Shown here: piece by piece, positions 12,058 to 24,110 of the stretch
Layout of the letters: every line of letters starts with the position of its first letter
Position numbering within the stretch: the stretch's first letter is position 1
Source of the DNA: Ricinus communis
Taxonomy: Eukaryota; Streptophyta; Magnoliopsida; Malpighiales; Euphorbiaceae
Assembly (NCBI RefSeq): GCF_019578655.1
Contig: NC_063261.1
Coordinates: 3,182,201-3,246,200, forward strand
Direction of reading: 5' to 3'
DNA length: 64,000 nucleotides
Notes under the pieces: model-generated
Told to the model about the DNA's origin: nothing
The model's database searches: none
The model's input: only the letters and a program-made list of their open reading frames with translations
Program-made: the position numbers and the translations under genes

Positions 12058-12519
12058 GATGACAAAACACCGAATTCTAAGAATAAGAGGCACAATAAAG
12101 TTTTTCATATAATAGAAATCTAATTGCTCAGTTAGATGTTGTACTCCTTACCCTGTAGGTTAGATTACTGAATAAGAATGCATATATATGATCTTCAATT
12201 TCATCATAGGAGATATGCAAAAATAATAAAAAATGATAGCCAAACATATATAATAGCCAGCACTACACTGACAAAGAAAAATTAAACCAAAGCTTTTAAA
12301 TTGTTCATTATTTCAAGGTAGCTCCCTCTGAGTAGATGCCTTTATTGTTCCTGCATGAAAATTTTGGATAACTCCCCTTGAGTTCATCACGACACATGTT
12401 TTCCTCACCCTTTTTGTCATCAACAATAAGAAGGATACTTATCGGTCATAAAAAATTGTTCAGAATTTGAGAGGATTAAAAACTTGATTTTTAAAATGAA
12501 GAAGAACATAGGAAATTGA

Positions 12520-14355
12520 CTACGAAGGATGGGATTTAGGCAGATTCAGGCTTTCTTGCTTTGTCCGGTGGTCTTGGAGACCTTGGTGCTCTTGGCACCC
12601 TTCTGTTCTTCCTCATCCTGTCTAGGCTTGACCATCTCAAGCTTGATCTTTTTTCTTAGGTTTTCTTCTTCAGTTCAGCTTACTAGTCATTCAACTTCTA
12701 GTGCTTTCCCTTTTTGCTTATTCTCAACAGCATTGGTTTCCCCAGTAGGCATCCTTCTTACCTGAGATGAGAGACTCTTAAGTCCTTTAGTTATCTCTAA
12801 CATTTCCTTCCACATTGAAGCTTGACTCTCAATGCTTATCTTGAATCCCTTAGCCACCATTGATTTAAACTGCTAGAATTCTTCTTTCAAGTTCTTCTCA
12901 AAGGAGCAAATGGTCTTCTCTAACTTACTTTGTTTCCTTGGAATATCCCTTAGTAAGACATAGATAGTAGACTTAGGATCAAGCTCCATGCAGTACTGCT
13001 GATTGGATAGCACTGTAAGATGATTAGTGAGAGCGACAGTGAGCAAATTCATCAGATTGCTCACTGAAGTCTAATTACTTAGATCTACAGCATGAGTATC
13101 CGCTTCAGGCTTGCTCTTCCTTTCTGTTTCTTCTCTTTCTTTCTCAATAAAGTCAGGACTTCTTTCTGCGTCATCTAATTTTACTTCCTCATTAGATGTC
13201 TCATCAGTGCTGGAAGTCCGACTCTTAGTTTTCTCTGCTGATTCTTCTTGGACATCCGATAACGGCCTGACAGATTCCTCTTTGACCTTTTTGAGCATTT
13301 ATTTTCTAATAAGGTCTTGCTGCTCTAATTTGGAAAAAAAAATCCTTATTCAAGTCAATCATCTCATCATTATTCTCTTCTTCTGATTCATGTTCTTTTG
13401 AAGACTTTCCTTCCTTTTCACTAGGCTTTTCCTCATCCAATTCTTTGTTTTGCTCACTACTATTGTCAGATTCCTTATCAACCAGGCTCAACTGTCTTTT
13501 TGCTATTGTCTTTCTCTTCTTTACTTCTCCAAATCCTTCGATGGTTTCCCACTTTGTTTCAATAAAACCCACCTCATCATTATCACGATATTTACTATTG
13601 TTGATGGTGAATGTACTAAACACATCACTTGCTTTTAGCTCTATTCCATCCTTTAAAAGAACACCACAGTTCTTGAATAGTAAGTCAAATACATGATATA
13701 GGGCATTCTACTAGTATGGTTTAGGTTGGTCATAATGTTCAACAACAAATAGGGAAGATTCAACTTTTGTTTCTTGGCAATATGCCACATAATTTTCAAA
13801 TTTAGCTTAGTGACGTAGACCAGACTACCCATTCTTGGGACAAAGCATTGGGCAATGAATTTATGAAGCATCCTACCATGCAATTCATAATCAATTACCT
13901 GAAGTGGGTTGATTTGCTCTCAGCCCTTGCATAACCTTTTCTTATCATACTTAGGGATGCTCTTGTCTGAGGTGTGCTCAGTGATCTTCACCCCTTTTAT
14001 TAGCAAACCTAGAACCTTTCTCAGCAGCATTGGAGTGATTTCCTTAGGTTCCCTATTGACACTGACCTACACCAGCTCATTAGTTACCTTGGTGATTGAT
14101 CTATGAAACTCTAAGGTGAGGTTTTCGTAGTACTTTTCTTTGGTCTATATGAACGAGACCTATCCTTGAAATTTAAACAACGCTTTGAATTTCATAAACT
14201 CATCTCCAAAAAACTTTCCAATCGAATACACAGGTTTGTACCATTTTGCATTTTTTAATTCCAACAGATATCTCTAATACTTGAGATTTCATCTCTTCTT
14301 TTGTTTGCTTAGTTAAGGTGGTTAAAGTGTTGGATTCTTTTCCTTTTATGGCCAT
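12520..14355 (-). pseudogene. envelope-like extra ORF of the SIRE-type element
   Basis: The gene downstream of pol in SIRE elements; its function is unproven. It probably starts at MAIKGKESNTL near 14355. A first part reads KYYENLTLEFHRSITKVTNE and KEITPMLLRKVLGLLIKGVK. A conserved middle (13653-13883) includes HGRMLHKFIAQCFVPRMGS. An acidic, lysine/serine-rich stretch follows (13071-13623), rich in EE, KS and DE. A leucine-rich, coiled-coil-prone tail runs to about 12525. At least six frame breaks are needed to join the pieces. The family is called envelope-like from its position and predicted coils; I see no clear signal peptide or membrane segment. Confidence 0.65.
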
Positions 14356-14869
14356 GAATTTAAGATGTGTAGAGAGAAAAAAGAGGTTTTTTTTTTTTTT
14401 GTTTTTTCAAAGGAGAGAGTGATGCGATTTGGGTTAGAAAGAGAGAAAAAGTAAAGGTATTTCAAAATATAGGGTTTTGAAAAGAAGATAGAGATATAAT
14501 AAATTTTTTTAAGTTTTCAAATAGGTAAAAAGGGTTCTCTTTTATCCAACGGTTTCTCCCTTTCTCAAATTTAAACTTGGATAACCGTCCCTCTCTTCCA
14601 GTGCACGTGCCTGTTCTCTTTCCACTTTCTCGCCACGTCTCCTTTCCACTCTTCACTTAACCGTCAATTCAAAAATCCTATTTCTTCTTCTTTGTATTTT
14701 ATGACTTTAAAAAATATTTTATTCTTTGAAATCAGTTTGCAAGATTAATTCTGAAATAAATAAAAGAATTAAATTTTAAATCTCAAAATTACACACTATG
14801 CAGAGTAAAATTCATGCTAATTATGAAGAATAAGTGTTTGACCTTTAACACGTGTCTAAACTGACTCAT
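14356..14869 (-). promoter_or_regulatory. spacer between pol and the envelope-like ORF, promoter-like
   Basis: No gene. Read on the minus strand it has a G-box core CACGTG near 14605, an AT-rich box (TTTATTATATC near 14500), then a CT-rich stretch and a run of A (a T run at about 14387-14401) up to the ATG at about 14355. This resembles a plant promoter plus 5' leader, but splicing from the genomic RNA is an alternative. A 64-codon frame at 14462-14656 is judged to be noise. Confidence 0.25.
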
Positions 14870-17800
14870 AAGCAAATTTAAGTAACACTTAGCTAGATTG
14901 GTTACCCATTCTAAGGGCTCTTCGGATTTTGCAGAATTGCTCTGCACTAAGAGGCTTAGTTAAGATGTCTGTTAATTACTCATCTGATGGAATGAATTCA
15001 AGTTGGATGTCTCCTTTTTGTATGTTGTCTCTAATGTCTTACGTCAATGTGCTTGGTTCTAGAGTGTTTGTACATGATTCTTTGAAAGGTTAATAGCACT
15101 TATGTTGTCACATCGAATATGTATCTTTTTATATATGAGTCCATAGTCTTCTAATTGCTGCTGCATCCATAGTATATGTGCTATGCATTTACCTGCCAAG
15201 ATGTATTCTGCTTTAGCTGTGGATAGCGCAACAAACGTTTATTTCTTGCTGAACCATGAGATGAGATAGTGACCTAAAAATTGGCAGGTTCCAGATGTGC
15301 TTTTTTGGTCTACTCTACTACCTGCATAGTCAGCATCATTATATCCAATAAGATTAAAGAATTCACATTTGGGATACCATAGACCTAGGTTGCTGCTTCC
15401 AATTAGATATCTGAAGATTCTTTTCACAGTAGTTAGATGAGACTCTTTAGGATCTGCTTGAAATCGAGCATACAGACACACACTGAAGTGGATGTCTGAT
15501 ATACTTGTAGTTAGGTATAGCAAGGATCCTATGATTCCTCGGTAAAGTTTCATATTAATGGATTTTCCATCCTTATCCTTCTCAGGTTTTATTGAAGGAC
15601 TTATTAGTGTATCGATTAGTTTGAATCCTTCTAGCTTAAATTTCTTAATAATCTCCTTGGTGTATTTTGTTTGACAAATGAAGATGTCTTCATCTGTTTG
15701 CTTGATCTGCAGTCTTAAGAAGAAGTTGAGCTCACTCATGAGACTCATATCAAAGAGAATTGTTGATCTAAAAACTATATCATCTACATAAATTTGGACA
15801 ATGAGCAAATCATTTGATTTTGATTTAATAAACAAGGTGGTGTCTATTTTTCCTCCAGAGAAACCTTTGTTTAATAAAAATTTACTTAATCTTTCATACC
15901 AATCCCTTAAGGCCTGTTTTAGACCGTATAGTGCTTTGGTAAGTTTAAAAATATGATTAGGCATCTCATGATTTTCAAAACCTGGTGGTTGTTCAACATA
16001 GACTTCTTCATCTAGATACCCATTTAAAAATGCACTCTTTATGTCCATTTGATAAATTTTAAAACCTTTGAAGCAAGCAACATCACACATATTTTCTTAC
16101 TCATCTAGTTTATTTCTGAATACCTACTTAGTTCCAATGACAGACTGTTTCTTGGGTCTCAAAACCAATTTCCAAATCTGATTTTGTTCATACTGATATA
16201 GTTCTTCTTGCATGGCAGATATCCAATATTCATCATTTTGGGCTTCTCCATAGGGTTTTGGTTCAATTTAGGGATAAAACCCACATTTTTATGTAATCGT
16301 TTGAATTCTGCCCTTGTTATCCTTTTATGCAATGGACTATCCAATATATAATCACTTGGATGATCTTTGTGATATTTTTAGTCCTTAGGAAGATCATATG
16401 TTTGTTGTGTAGAGGTATCTGCAGAGCTTGGTTCAGAAGTCTCAATCCTATCGTCATACATCCCTTCGTCATTATAGTTGTCTTTAAATCTCTTTTCTTC
16501 TTTATTTGCATCCTTGTTGTCGTTCTTTCTTTCTTCCTTGTCTAAATATGTTTACATTTTCTTCATGCTTCATGGTTAGATTCATAAGAAATAACATGCA
16601 TGGATTCCTTGACAATTAAGGTGCGCTTATTGAATACTCTATATGCTTTACTTGATATTGAGTATCCAAGGAATATTCCTTCATCTGACTTTGAATCGAA
16701 TTTTCTAAGGTAATCCTTTTTGTTATTTAATATGAAACACTTGCAACCAAATGCATGAAAGTATGATAGACTGAGTTTCCTCCCTATCCATAGCTCATGA
16801 GGTGTCTTATTTAATGTGGGTATGATCAGGATTCTGTTTTTTATATAACAAGTAGTATTTATGGTCTCTGCCCATAAATACTTAGGAAGGTTTTTCTCAT
16901 ACAACGTAATTCTAGCCATTTCAGTTAGAGTTCTATTCTTATGCTTAACTACTCCATTTTGTTGTGGGGTTCTTGGGGTTGAGAAGTTATGATGTATTCC
17001 ATGATCTTTGCAATATGAGTCAAACGTCTCATTTTCAAACTCTCTCCCATTGTCACTTCTAATAGAGGTGATAACATACCCTTTTTCATTTTGAACTCTC
17101 TTGCAAAAGTGTATGAATGCAGAGTAGGCGTCTAGCTCAGATGCAATGGATAAGACCTACGTGAACCATGTGTAGTCATCTTCTATCACAAATGCATATT
17201 TATTTCCATTAAGCATTATGGAGTTATTAGACCAAATAAGTTACAACGCAACAGTTTTAAGGGTCGAGATGAAGACATTACATAATTTTATTTGAAGGAA
17301 TGCTTGGTTTGTTTTCCTTTTTGACTGCATCATATAGATGATCTTTTTCAAATTTTAGCTTGGGTAGACCTCTAACAAGATCATTTTGGCTCATTTTTGA
17401 GATTAAATGCATTTTTACCTGACCTAGACGTCTATGCCGCAATCAATTACTATCCTTAATATTGCAAGAATTCAGATTGAAAATATATATGTTACCCACG
17501 TGAGGACCAATAAATATAGTCTGATTATCAATGGTTAATTGCACCTCACAGTGAGACGCCTCAAACACAACTCGTCTATTCTTATCATATAGCTAATTGA
17601 CACTCAACAAGTTGTATTCCAGCCCTTCAACAAGTGACACATCTTCAATCTGGGGATTTGAGTTAATACTTCCTTTTCCTATAATTCTCCCTGTGCTTTT
17701 ATCACCATATTTCACATATCTACTACTAGCTTTATCTACCTTTGAGAACTTAGATGAGTCCCTTGTCATATGTCTTGAGCAATCACTGTCAACGTACCAG

Positions 17801-17870
17801 TCATCTATTTTCTTCATGCTGCTTAAACAGACATGCATATGATTATTCACTCTTAAGTCCCCAATCTATG
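14870..17870 (-). pseudogene. copia pol (protease-integrase-RT-RNase H), SIRE type
   Basis: Polyprotein gene that would supply protease, integrase and reverse transcriptase in the particle. Protease at 17593-17850 reads DWYVDSDCSRHMTRD, so the usual DSG catalytic triplet is DSD, probably inactive. Integrase is broken at 16920-17560, and its C-terminal part is open at 16563-16919 (MARITLYEKNLPKYLWAE, FHAFGCKCFILN). RT is open at 15239-16090: IKSAFLNGYLDEEVYVEQPP, GLKQALRDWYERL, catalytic YVDD, then the start of RNase H (NDADYAGSRVDQKSTSGTC). RNase H continues in shifted frames to about 14870 (FIPSDE.LTDILTKPLSAEQF). Stops and frameshifts between domains make it nonfunctional. Confidence 0.9.
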
Positions 17871-18029
17871 TTGGGTCCTGATATTTCACCAGGTTTGAAC
17901 ATGTGTCCCTTGCGATGACAACGAGTACATGTCTATTCTTTTGACATAGTTTGACTTAGCAATACTTAAATGAAGAGGCCATTAACTTGCGCAAAGATCT
18001 CTTATCCAAATTAAATTTGTGACCCCTGT
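17871..18029 (-). pseudogene. end of copia gag with degraded zinc knuckle
   Basis: Between protease and the LTR remnant. The minus strand reads CTRCHRKGHMF, probably a degraded CCHC knuckle, near 17900-17940. The rest of gag, the leader and the primer-binding site are missing because a deletion joins this point to the inside of the 5' LTR at 18030. Confidence 0.4.
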
Positions 18030-18474
18030 TATGTGGGAAGAATGTAAGTATGTGAAAGCCAATGTGTCAGTTTAATAACCATGTAGATACCTTAAAAATA
18101 TCAAGCAAATATCTGATTCCTAGTAGATGTCCTAAAGTAGTGATTTTAAAATAAAGTTATATGCAATCCTAATCACTTTAAGAAAATCAGGATATATCTT
18201 TTCATGATTTAAAATCAAAAGAAGATTTGAGATTTTGCAGTGTGCAAAAATCTGTTTTAGTTTGAAAAGCAACTTGATCCACTTAACAAGGTATCTAAAA
18301 CACATAATTCCTTAATGGAGATTACTTTGACCATTTGACTTATTTTTGGAGTGACTTGCGAAACTCCTTTATAGTTTACTAGTAATTTTATTCATTCCAT
18401 CCTACACTGTTAGTCATCTATATATGCAGTATTTTTGGATCAAAATTCAGATTATTAGTTTCTTACAGCTAACA
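18030..18474 (-). repeat. 5' LTR remnant of the SIRE-type element
   Basis: It begins TGTTAGCTGTAAGAAAC at 18474 and matches 11597-12040 over its whole length (for example TGTGGGAAGAATGTAAGTA at the inner end). The remaining LTR, primer site and most of gag are deleted. The insertion-side target copy would be ATTAT at 18475-18479. Confidence 0.8.
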
Positions 18475-18659
18475 ATTATATTTTGTTGGATTCTGTAATA
18501 CTTAATGCCTCTTTCCTTCATTATGTGGTGCCTTTTACATTTACCTGTCAAAGGAATTGAACATCTTAAAAATAAGAACATATAAAATCATAGAATAACA
18601 ACTTTGAGAGAAAATAAATTGAATGAGAGCTGTCCACCAAATCCAGCCCCCTTGGGCCC

Positions 18660-18829
18660 GCTAATCCAAATCATTGCTAAGCTGAAATCGCAGGAGGTCA
18701 ACCTAAGCTCGCATAAGTAAAGGGTGAGCTCGCGTGAGGATAGAGGTGACCTAGCGCGAGTTCAGCTTACATTCCCCTATTTAATTCTCCATGACTACTT
18801 TTTATTCACCTTGCTATCCTGTCACCACC
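18660..18829 (+). promoter_or_regulatory. promoter-like region of the antisense DUF7745-like gene in T1
   Basis: Three motifs of the T1 LTR type stand in a row: AAGCTCGCATAAG, GAGCTCGCGTGAGG and CTAGCGCGAGTTCAG (18686-18765). A TATA-like CCCTATTTAATTC follows (about 18775-18787), about 45 bases before the ATG at 18830. The homologous gene in T3 has the same order: motif, TATAAATA, ATG. The promoter role is inferred. 18475-18659 is AT-rich with no recognisable feature. Confidence 0.4.
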
Positions 18830-21140
18830 ATGAGTGAGACTACCAGAGGCATCTTATAACCTCTATTAAAGTCGATTAAGAAGAGCTCTTACGCGCTGCT
18901 GGAGAATCCTTTAGCCAGCCTGAGATATCTTCGAGATGCAAACTTGGATCTCCCCTTTCTTCATGTGGCTGTTGTTAGAGTATGCCCTAAATATAAAGAG
19001 TTGTCAGATGATCTGTGTTAATTCATACATCACAATTGATGGCATACAATTATATTAAAAGCATTGTTCGACTCTAATGGTATGAGTAGTCAGGTATTAT
19101 TAAGGAATAATGCAAACTGTTAGAGATGAACCCTTGTAATGTAAACATAAATGTAAGAGAAATTATAAAGCGATTTTATAATGATGAGGTTCTCATTACA
19201 TACGTTGTTTGATCAAGAATTAGATATTGATCGTTGGATATTGATCAAATGCTTGAGACTACCATAATGTGTTATCATTTACTTGTGAGGTAAGCAATCT
19301 GTATCATAAGGTTGAGGAATAGGGATTCTGAGATAAGCATATGGGTGGTTCTTATAGGAACAAGTTCATTGAACACGACTCTACTAAGTAGTCCATATGG
19401 AATTTACTCCAAGTGTCTGTGGACAACACTCTTGTAACAATCATGTAAGACGTGATCCTTAAGACTTGAGATAATAGTATATTATCTTATACGAGGATTA
19501 CTATACTTTGATACTATCGTATGTTCTCCTATCCATGGAACACTCAAGGGATAATAATTAGGTATAGTAAGAGTCATATGAAGATAATAAGTTATCAATA
19601 AAGAATTCATTGCCTAAGGTAATATGTCATGGGACCTTATTCTAATGATTCTTGATATGCTTTAACATTGAAATCCTTGGCCAAGGTTGTTTGAATGAAG
19701 ATTATGAAAAATGTTTCATAGATCTTATTCAAGATGTTATATGCAGTTATCAAGAACAAATATGATTGATTCAATTATAGAGTTGACACTTGCATCCATG
19801 ACTTTATGAATCAATTGGGATAAAAGTATAATGAAAGGATTGAATTACATTATGAGATTGTTTACTGTAAAGATTAATTAAAGCACTTTAATCCTTCCTT
19901 ACATTTGGTGGTCATGATGCATTATTAGATGCCAATCTTGATCTATGAAATATGAACTAAGTTAATTAGAGAATTAAAATTGAATTAAAAGGGTTTAATT
20001 CATAATTCATAATTCATAATTCATTTCTAACATGTTAGGAACCTTTTGGGTCACTCATACATGTGCTTGAAGTTGAGATTAAAATGAGGCTTAAGATTAG
20101 GCTTAAGCTTATATTCATTGGGTCTAATAAAGTTAATTAGTTTATAGATATTGGGCTATGATATTCGGCTATAAGTGCCCTATAACTGTGTTTATATATT
20201 AATTAAGTTAAGTTAGTCTAAACATGCTTAATTAAGGCCTAACTTAAGAGTAAGTGAGGCCTTCCTTGTTATAAGACTAGGTTAAATCCCATGTATATAT
20301 ATAGAGTATGATGGGCGGCTAGGTTATGCATATGTTTATAAAGAAGAATGATGCCATCAACACTTAATTAATTAAATTAATTAAGATTCAACTTAGCTTA
20401 GGACTAGCATTCACTCCTCATCATCTCCACTCTCTCTTTTGTGAAGGATTGTTTATAGAAGGTTCCAACTTTGAAGCTTGTGTAGATTACCATTATAGGC
20501 TGGTCATTTTAGTAGCTTTAAAGTGCATCAATCATCCTTGAAGAATCAAGAATCAATAGAGCAAGAAGCACTCATTGGAATAGGCGGTACACACCCTTTG
20601 TAAGCCTTCTCCATCTTTTCCTTATTTTTGCGTGTTATGACTACCTAAATCAATAAGATCCTTGGTGAGAATTAAGAAAAATTTTAAATTGCTTCCGTTG
20701 CACCTTTCCTTATGTTTTAACTTTAGTTCCTAATAACTGTTAGCTTTTGGGATCCAGAGGCTAATGTATTTTGATTTGGGACCTTTGAGGTATGCCCCTT
20801 ATTTGAAGAGTTCTTGTCCATCCTCATTTTCTATTCAAAATCAATTGATAGACTTATCCTAGCCCCTCTAGAGGACCCTTTATTGCATGAGGTCTTCATT
20901 TTCTTTGATCCAGTCTCAAGCTCTCATATTTTGCCAATTTTTTGAGTCAGTTTGCCCTCGACTCTTGCATCTGGCTTTGAGTTTCGAAATTTTGCTTGAT
21001 GGCTTAATTTTTATTTTTTTAGGAAGACGCACTTGGGGACCTAAAGTTAGTTTCACTCTTGCCTCAAATGTGTGCTTCTGCAACCATTGTCTCACTTATC
21101 TTGGAAGACTCGTTGGCTAGGCTTGACCGAGTAAAAAGAG
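18830..21140 (+). pseudogene. DUF7745-like antisense gene of T1, exon 1, split by a solo LTR
   Basis: Exon 1 runs 18830-18972 and 20741-21140. Removing the LTR and one target copy restores the frame LDLPFLHVAVSFWDPEANVF, a stop, then FGTFEVCPLFEEFLSIL. The homologue at 46973-48264 reads LDYGFLHSAINFWCPKDHVF then FNRQELCPIIEEFSAIL, so the two are clearly related. The region continues to LILEDSLARLDRVKRG and an ideal donor AGAG|GTAAGAG at 21140/21141. Stops after MSETTRGIL and VF plus one frame change make it a pseudogene. The name follows remembered DUF7745/plant transposon protein patterns; the function is unknown. It is antisense to T1 and reads the same way as the mobile domain gene. Confidence 0.6.
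18973..20735 (+). repeat. solo LTR of a Ty1/copia element
   Basis: It starts TGTTAGAGTATGCCCTAAAT, a common copia LTR start, and ends TTCCTAATA. The ending TA probably derives from CA. The flanking 5 bases are GCTGT (18968-18972) and ACTGT (20736-20740), a target duplication with one change. No internal region is present, so it is a solo LTR left by recombination. No genes inside. Confidence 0.75.
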
Positions 21141-21223
21141 GTAAGAGCAATAAGTTTGGCGGCAATCCGACCGTCTTGCAAGTCAATAACCATACCTTCC
21201 ATTTTATTTTTTTATCAGTTACT

Positions 21224-22570
21224 TGATGTGTGTTACTTGTGTTAGCTACAATCTAAGGCAGTGTACCTATCGATGCAATCTAGCACTAATGGCGAGTATC
21301 AAGGTCGTATTCCTCGAGAAAGTGAAAGCCCAGAGTTACTCCTTTGTTCTTTGTTATATTAACCTAAAATGAATGATAAATAATTTCTAAACTAACTAAT
21401 AGCTACAAGCTAAGTTCTAAGGGAGATGCACGAGTAATTGATAACTAAAATAACCAAGACAAGAAAGCAAACCCAAGGGGAACCTAAACTAGTTGGCAAT
21501 TAAACAAAAGATAAATGATTTGTGAGTCTAATTATGTTCTCTCTCTCGATAACCGAATTCCTATACCTAATAACCTAAAGTTGGAATCTCTTCCTAACGG
21601 TTGATTCTTAAATTAGCATTAAGCTTTAATCCGCCTCTATTAAGCTTTGTTAATTCTTAATCCAGCTAGTTAATTATCCTTATCTCTAAGCGATTATTAA
21701 CCAGTTCTTGCTATTCAAAATTCCAATTGCCAAATGGACTTCTCAATCACACAAAGCAATCTAAACACACAATTCACAACGTCTCACGAATAATGCATTA
21801 TCTTATTAATACTTAAAGCAAAAAGAATACAAAACTAACCCAAACAATCCAATAATATAATACTAAGCCAACATAGTAAAGAAATCCCAATGGATTTATT
21901 CAATCTAGCTAATAATGTTCATTAATTCAATTACAACAATGAGTAAAGGTAGAGAAAACCCGATTACACCTTTGGATGAGAGTAAACAGCCCCAATTCCT
22001 CTTGCTCGAATTGAAAACCAATCAACGAACCTCGCCCAATCTTCAATCTTTGAAGGGAATCTGATTGAAACCTTGATCCAAGTCTCCTTTTCCCTTGGTT
22101 TCAGCTTAGAAAACCCTAAGGGAGAGAAAAATTAGGGTTTGGGATGTTCTCCCCCGCTCTCTTTCTTTCTTTCCTCTCTTCTTTCTTTTAACTAATTCCC
22201 CCTGTCGCCTGCCAATACGGCTGTGTTCCTGGCCGTGTTGGGAACACGGTTTGGTGTTCCTAGCCATGTTACTCTCTGTGGCCATGCTCCCTAAGAATTA
22301 CTTTTTCTTTGATGTTTGATGACACCCAACACGGTCGTGTTGGTGCCCGTGTTGGGAACACGGCCAATGTTGAAACCAACACGGCCATGTTCAGCTTCCT
22401 CATGCTCGTACTTAGCTTGTTCCGGCAGCTTCGGCATCCAATTATGCTCTAATTCTCCCCTTTATCATCCTTTGACTTCTTTTGGACTTAATGCACACAA
22501 ACAAACGAATAGGGTGAGTGTTGGGACCAATTCACATCCAAATGTCCATAAAATCAATCTTAAAAACCCC
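21224..22570 (-). repeat. 3' LTR of E1
   Basis: It matches 25497-26894 but lacks about 35 bp near 21536 and about 29 bp at its minus-strand start. There the LTR begins inside the G run of the polypurine tract. It carries several ACACGGCCGTGTT-like palindromes at 22210-22400. The 100-codon frame at 22316-22618 is a translation of these repeats and is not a gene. Confidence 0.85.
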
Positions 22571-22606
22571 CCCACACTTAGCTCATTGCTTGTCCTCAAG
22601 CAATCA
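22567..22606 (-). other. polypurine tract and conserved upstream signature of E1
   Basis: The minus strand reads TTGAGGACAAGCAATGAGC then TAAGTGTGGGGGGG. The GAGGACAAGCAA...AAGTGTGGGG combination is characteristic of Athila-lineage elements before the 3' LTR. Confidence 0.85.
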
Positions 22607-24110
22607 AAAGTAAAATAAGGAAAATAAACCACTAAGGAACAACACTTAAACTGACAGACAAGCTAGAGAGCTCCTGCACATATCCTTAACAAGCGTAAGT
22701 CAAACAAAAAGAAATGAAGCAATCAATTCAAGTATCACAACCAAGATGCCAATAATTCACAAAATACTGTCTCAACAAAATTATTCAGAACCAACTCCTC
22801 ACCAGATTCACTCTAAATCACTCAAAGTGTTTAAAGGGTAGTGTTTAATCGCTCAATGCATCAACTACTGCCTTACTTACTATATGCTTGCTCTTAAATC
22901 CTACTCTTACCACTTATGGAGAGTCAACAACCATGTCAAGAGGTCTTTATAAGGGTTGTAATGGGGATTAGGTAGGGGTAGGTAAATTTGGTCAGAGTTG
23001 AACCTATGGTGTTCTGTAATGAAATACATGACATGCACACAAGTCACAATGATCACAAGGGGTAAACAATGGACAATAGTCTAAGGTGGGAAATAGGAAT
23101 CAAGTCAAAATGTTTAGCTCACTTACTTTCTTTCTTTTCATCACCTTTCCCTCTTATTCTTCTATTTCTTTTTTTTCTTTTTTTTTTCTTTTCTTTTTCA
23201 TAAGGGAAGAACATTCACATAATCGAGTGAATTTCTTTTGGATTGAAGAAAGCTGCTATAAGATTCCACACTATTCCCGAGACAAAAATTCTGAATAAAA
23301 ATAACTCATGTGCAAAATCATAACCCAAAGCAGAATAAAACTAAGTGGTAATGGAATATGATAAAAAAAATGGTAAAAGAAGGGGTTATCTACAAAATCA
23401 ATAAACGAATGAAGGCTATTTGGCTAGAATGAAAAACCTAAGTACCTCTATCATACCAAAAGTGTTAAACTCTCCTTGTGGCCCCCATAAGCATTATCGA
23501 GCAAGTTCTAAAAGTAAAGACAGTAATTGGCACTCTCAACAAGAAATAAATACAAGCATATAAAGTGTATGCTTACAATTTAGGCTCAATTTCTCACAAG
23601 TGTGCTTTTGAGTAGGTTCCAAACAAAATCATCAAAACAAAATTAGATAAACCAAAGCAACTTAGTACAAAACTCAAACTAATTATCTTACATTCTTCCG
23701 CCAGACTCAACACTATCGGTTTTACCCGATCACATGGACATAAACAGGATTTCCAAAAGCAAGTCAACAGTAAAAGCATCGAAACAAAGTGAAAAATTTT
23801 CAAAATTTTACAAAAAATTGCACAAAGAATAAACAAATAACTGAGATGGGATAAATATCACCCACCCCACACTTAAAGGACACACTGTCCCCAGTGTACA
23901 AAATATAAGAAATCAAAAAGGAAAAAGAACTAATCTTTGCCCGACTATAGCTCCGGAGTGAAAAGAGGTGCATCGGCAAGTATAGTCGTAGCTGATACGT
24001 GGTGAGAGGAGTGGCTGCAAATAATAAAATAAATACTTAAAATCGAAACTGAAACAAAAATTAAATATTTCAAAACTAAAGGTTAAAATATTAGAGATTG
24101 AAGATAAAAT
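22607..24110 (-). other. E1 3' untranslated region
   Basis: No gene supported. It shares blocks with the corresponding part of E2 (32773-34447), for example AAGGGTCTTTAxAAGGGTTG and TTTAAACACTxTGAGTGAT read in the matching direction. It has a pyrimidine-rich stretch at 23130-23200. Short open frames here have no recognisable content. Confidence 0.5.

Larger units (their letters stand above)
10741..18474 (-). mobile_element. SIRE-type Ty1/copia retrotransposon with extra ORF, decayed
   Basis: Order on the minus strand: truncated 5' LTR (18474-18030), gag end, protease, integrase, RT, RNase H, an extra envelope-like ORF, polypurine tract, 3' LTR (12040 to about 10741). The LTRs share the start TGTTAGC and about 450 bp. 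The RT/RNase H ending RVDQKSTSGTCQFLG and the long ORF after pol are typical of the SIRE/Maximus lineage. The bases next to 18474 (ATTAT) have no matching copy at the left end, so the left boundary is approximate. Confidence 0.8.

Noticed and set aside
22316..22618. 100-codon frame in the E1 LTR
   Set aside because: It crosses from LTR palindromes into the polypurine tract and has no domain.
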